In this document: one piece after another, positions 6,841-8,155 of the stretch
Layout: each line of letters starts with the position of its first letter
Position numbering within the stretch: the stretch's first letter is position 1
Assembly (NCBI GenBank): GCA_002496905.1
Contig: DALV01000018.1
Span: 2,474-10,628 of the forward strand
Source: Euryarchaeota archaeon UBA105
Lineage (GTDB): Archaea > Thermoplasmatota > Poseidoniia > Poseidoniales > Thalassarchaeaceae
DNA: 8,155 nt
Direction: 5' to 3'
Notes under the pieces: model-generated
The model's database searches: none
What the model was told of the DNA's origin: nothing
What the model saw: only the letters and a program-made list of their open reading frames with translations
Program-made: the position numbers and the translations under genes

Positions 6841-7465
6841 TTCTGTCGAATTATCGACTATTCTTGAAGCGATTCTGTTCAGTGCCGGTCGCTCGATGAC
6901 GGTAGAGGAACTAATGGAGCAGACCGGTAAAACTCGTTCAGAGGTGTCCGGCGCTTTGGAGAACCTGCGTGCTACAATCAAGCGTCGTAGAGATTCTGCT
7001 TTGCAATTAACCGAAGTAGCGGGCCGGTGGATTTTCGAAGTTAGACCTACACTTTCCTCTCATCTTCCAAAGTCGGTTAGGCCGGATGTTCCAGCAAGAT
7101 TGCTACCAGCGGCCGCACTAATCGCTTACCATCAACCGATGAAGCAAGCGCAACTTGTCGATATGATTGGGCCCAAGGCTTACGATCGCGTCAGGGAATT
7201 AGCCGGATTGGGATTCATCGATAGACGCAGGGACGGATTGACTAGGAGATTAACCACAACTCGCAGATTTGCAGAATACTTCGGTTGTCCTGAAGTTGAA
7301 TACCAGAAGGTAAGAGAGTGGTTTAGGGCAGAAGCTGGAAAGGCTGGACTTACCAGTGCACAGTTAGCCGCATCACTTTCTGATGAACAGATGACCATAG
7401 AAGAGTTCTCTGAAGCACCATCCGAAGAGGCTCTAGCGATGGAAGCGGCTCAAGGTGACGAGTGA
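6833..7465 (+). CDS. scpB: Segregation and condensation protein B (ScpB)
   Basis: This is the winged-helix partner that binds the ScpA central region as a dimer and regulates the SMC ATPase. The 210 residues carry two winged-helix domains. The first is at about 7-75 (LEAILFSAGRSMTVEELMEQTG, a helix ending ALENLRATI, and LTEVAGRWIFEVRP). The second is at about 86-150, with LPAAALIAYHQPMKQAQLVDMIG, then VRELAGLGFIDRR and the closing TTRRFAEYFG. Both are recognisable ScpB signatures: the 'AlIAYhQPitraqi..irG' helix and the 'T..FleyFGl' end. The last 45 or so residues form an acidic tail, common and variable in the family. It is the third gene of the smc operon, overlapping scpA by 8 nt. Its TGA stop directly abuts the stop of the convergent HMG-CoA reductase gene. 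Confidence 0.92.
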   Translation: MSDSVELSTILEAILFSAGRSMTVEELMEQTGKTRSEVSGALENLRATIKRRRDSALQLTEVAGRWIFEVRPTLSSHLPKSVRPDVPARLLPAAALIAYHQPMKQAQLVDMIGPKAYDRVRELAGLGFIDRRRDGLTRRLTTTRRFAEYFGCPEVEYQKVREWFRAEAGKAGLTSAQLAASLSDEQMTIEEFSEAPSEEALAMEAAQGDE

Positions 7466-7476
7466 TTACTCGCCAC
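7455..7476. terminator. Possible bidirectional hairpin across the scpB / HMG-CoA reductase stop codons
   Basis: CGAGT (7459-7463) pairs with ACTCG (7468-7472) around a GATT loop, and after an A/C mismatch GTG (7455-7457) pairs with CAC (7474-7476). The symmetry is centred on the two abutting stops, so it would form in both transcripts. No U-run follows on either strand, which archaeal termination normally relies on, so a terminator role is weak. The element is absent from the otherwise similar panE/nadB junction. Confidence 0.25.
7463..7471. other. Zero-gap convergent stop-codon junction (scpB / HMG-CoA reductase)
   Basis: TGA 7463-7465 ends scpB and TTA 7466-7468 is the TAA stop of the minus-strand gene, with nothing between. 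TGATTACTC is identical to the sequence at 93-101. In both cases the minus-strand protein ends in Glu (GAG) then TAA, which accounts for the shared CTC. Confidence 0.8.
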
Positions 7477-8155
7477 GAACCTGTTGCAATGCAGATTCAA
7501 CCGCTGCCATGGTGATTCTTTCGCCACTTTCCCGAACGATAGCAGCCACAGGCTCGATTTCATCTGAGGAGGCGCCTGCGCTGGCAATCATATTGCGCAA
7601 GTGCAGTTTCATGTGACCCGCCTGTATGCCAACTGTTGCAAGGGCTCGAAGAGCACCGAGATTCTGTGCTAGACCTGCAGCCGCCATCACCTTCGCTAGA
7701 TCGTCCGCGGAGTTGATGCCTAGGAGTGCTACATTTGCTTGGGCTCCTGGATGGATTGTAATCGCCCCTCCGACTAATCCAACAGCCATTGGAATCTCAA
7801 TAGAACCGACTAGATTTCCATCTGCGTCCCTTTCCCAATGAGTCATTGAACTATATCGGCGCTCATGTGATGCGTATGAGTGAGCACCGGATTCTACAGC
7901 TCTCCAGTCTTGTCCGCAGGCAATTGCAATAGGCGATATTGCATTCATTATTCCCTTGTTGTGAGTAGTTGCACGGAATGGATCTGCTGCCGCGAAATGA
8001 TAGGCTTGTAAGACACCGTCAATCACTTCCGCACCTCTAGATGGGTCGTCACCGGTATCGGACATCTCTTCTGGAGTAAATGTAGCACTGACTCTTGCCA
8101 ACCTATGAACTGCTAGATTGCTAATAATTCGAAGAATCACAGTTCCTCCGGAGAT
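7466..8155 (-). CDS. Class II hydroxymethylglutaryl-CoA reductase, C-terminal part (5' partial at window edge)
   Basis: This enzyme reduces HMG-CoA to mevalonate with NAD(P)H in the cytoplasm, the committed step of isoprenoid synthesis and so of archaeal ether lipids. The 229 visible residues contain THNKGIMN with the catalytic lysine (fragment residue 67), GQDWRAVESGAHSYA with the catalytic aspartate (83), and GIQAGHMKLHLRN with the catalytic histidine (181). The Lys-Asp and Lys-His spacings of 16 and 114 equal those I recall for Pseudomonas mevalonii (Lys267, Asp283, His381), so no indel separates them. These motifs are class II, not the class I type of most archaea and eukaryotes. A GTG at 8140-8138 resembles a start, but the frame continues to the window edge as I-S-G-G-T and then V-I-L-R-I-I-S-N-L, family sequence, so it is an internal valine. 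About 200 N-terminal residues, including the catalytic glutamate, lie beyond the window. In an archaeon the role is presumably biosynthetic rather than degradative. Confidence 0.93.
   Translation of the reverse strand: MSGGTVILRIISNLAVHRLARVSATFTPEEMSDTGDDPSRGAEVIDGVLQAYHFAAADPFRATTHNKGIMNAISPIAIACGQDWRAVESGAHSYASHERRYSSMTHWERDADGNLVGSIEIPMAVGLVGGAITIHPGAQANVALLGINSADDLAKVMAAAGLAQNLGALRALATVGIQAGHMKLHLRNMIASAGASSDEIEPVAAIVRESGERITMAAVESALQQVRGE

Noticed and set aside
8138..8140. GTG as the start of a short 224-residue reductase
   Set aside because: The frame is open up to the window edge, the five codons before it fit the class II HMG-CoA reductase family, and the upstream catalytic half must lie beyond the edge. 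The gene is cut by the window, not truncated.
1..8155. tRNA, rRNA, CRISPR, insertion sequence, toxin-antitoxin or defence module
   Set aside because: Known genes fill nearly every base. I saw no regularly spaced repeats, transposase or terminal repeats, no cloverleaf-like segment, and no small gene pair in the remaining spacer.

Overview
The window reads as a piece of a compact archaeal chromosome, most likely a marine Thermoplasmatota (Poseidoniales / Marine Group II or III type). The reasons are an SMC with archaeal-type motifs (an N-x-G-D-A-I sequence after the P-loop, as I remember from Pyrococcus SMC), an archaeal-style ScpA 'LDPWDVDL' motif, a class II HMG-CoA reductase (the form found in Thermoplasmatales and Archaeoglobus), and gene packing with almost no intergenic DNA. 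The taxonomic placement is inference, since no rRNA or tRNA is present.

Layout from left to right. Positions 1-95 (+) hold the last codons of a probable ketopantoate reductase (PanE/ApbA family, coenzyme A synthesis). It is convergent with nadB (L-aspartate oxidase, minus strand, ending at 96), and the two stop codons abut with no gap. nadB and smc are divergent across about 180 bp, the only real intergenic space. That space carries a 16-bp near-perfect dyad and, just before the smc ribosome binding site, a 7-bp inverted repeat. Then come smc, scpA and scpB (+), a translationally coupled operon with overlaps of 4 and 8 nt that encodes a complete condensin-type complex. scpB is convergent with a class II HMG-CoA reductase gene (minus strand) that runs off the right edge. 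Here too the stop codons abut exactly, and the junction shares the 9-mer TGATTACTC with the first one.

Functionally the window is a core-genome neighbourhood. SMC-ScpA-ScpB organises and segregates the chromosome, NadB makes iminoaspartate for quinolinate and NAD, PanE serves pantothenate/CoA, and HMG-CoA reductase makes mevalonate for isoprenoid lipids. I see no mobile element, CRISPR array, tRNA, rRNA or defence system. The points most worth a second look are the acidic C-terminal tail of about 105 residues on SMC, the N-terminal extension of ScpA, the two symmetrical elements in the nadB-smc spacer, and the repeated zero-gap convergent stop junction.
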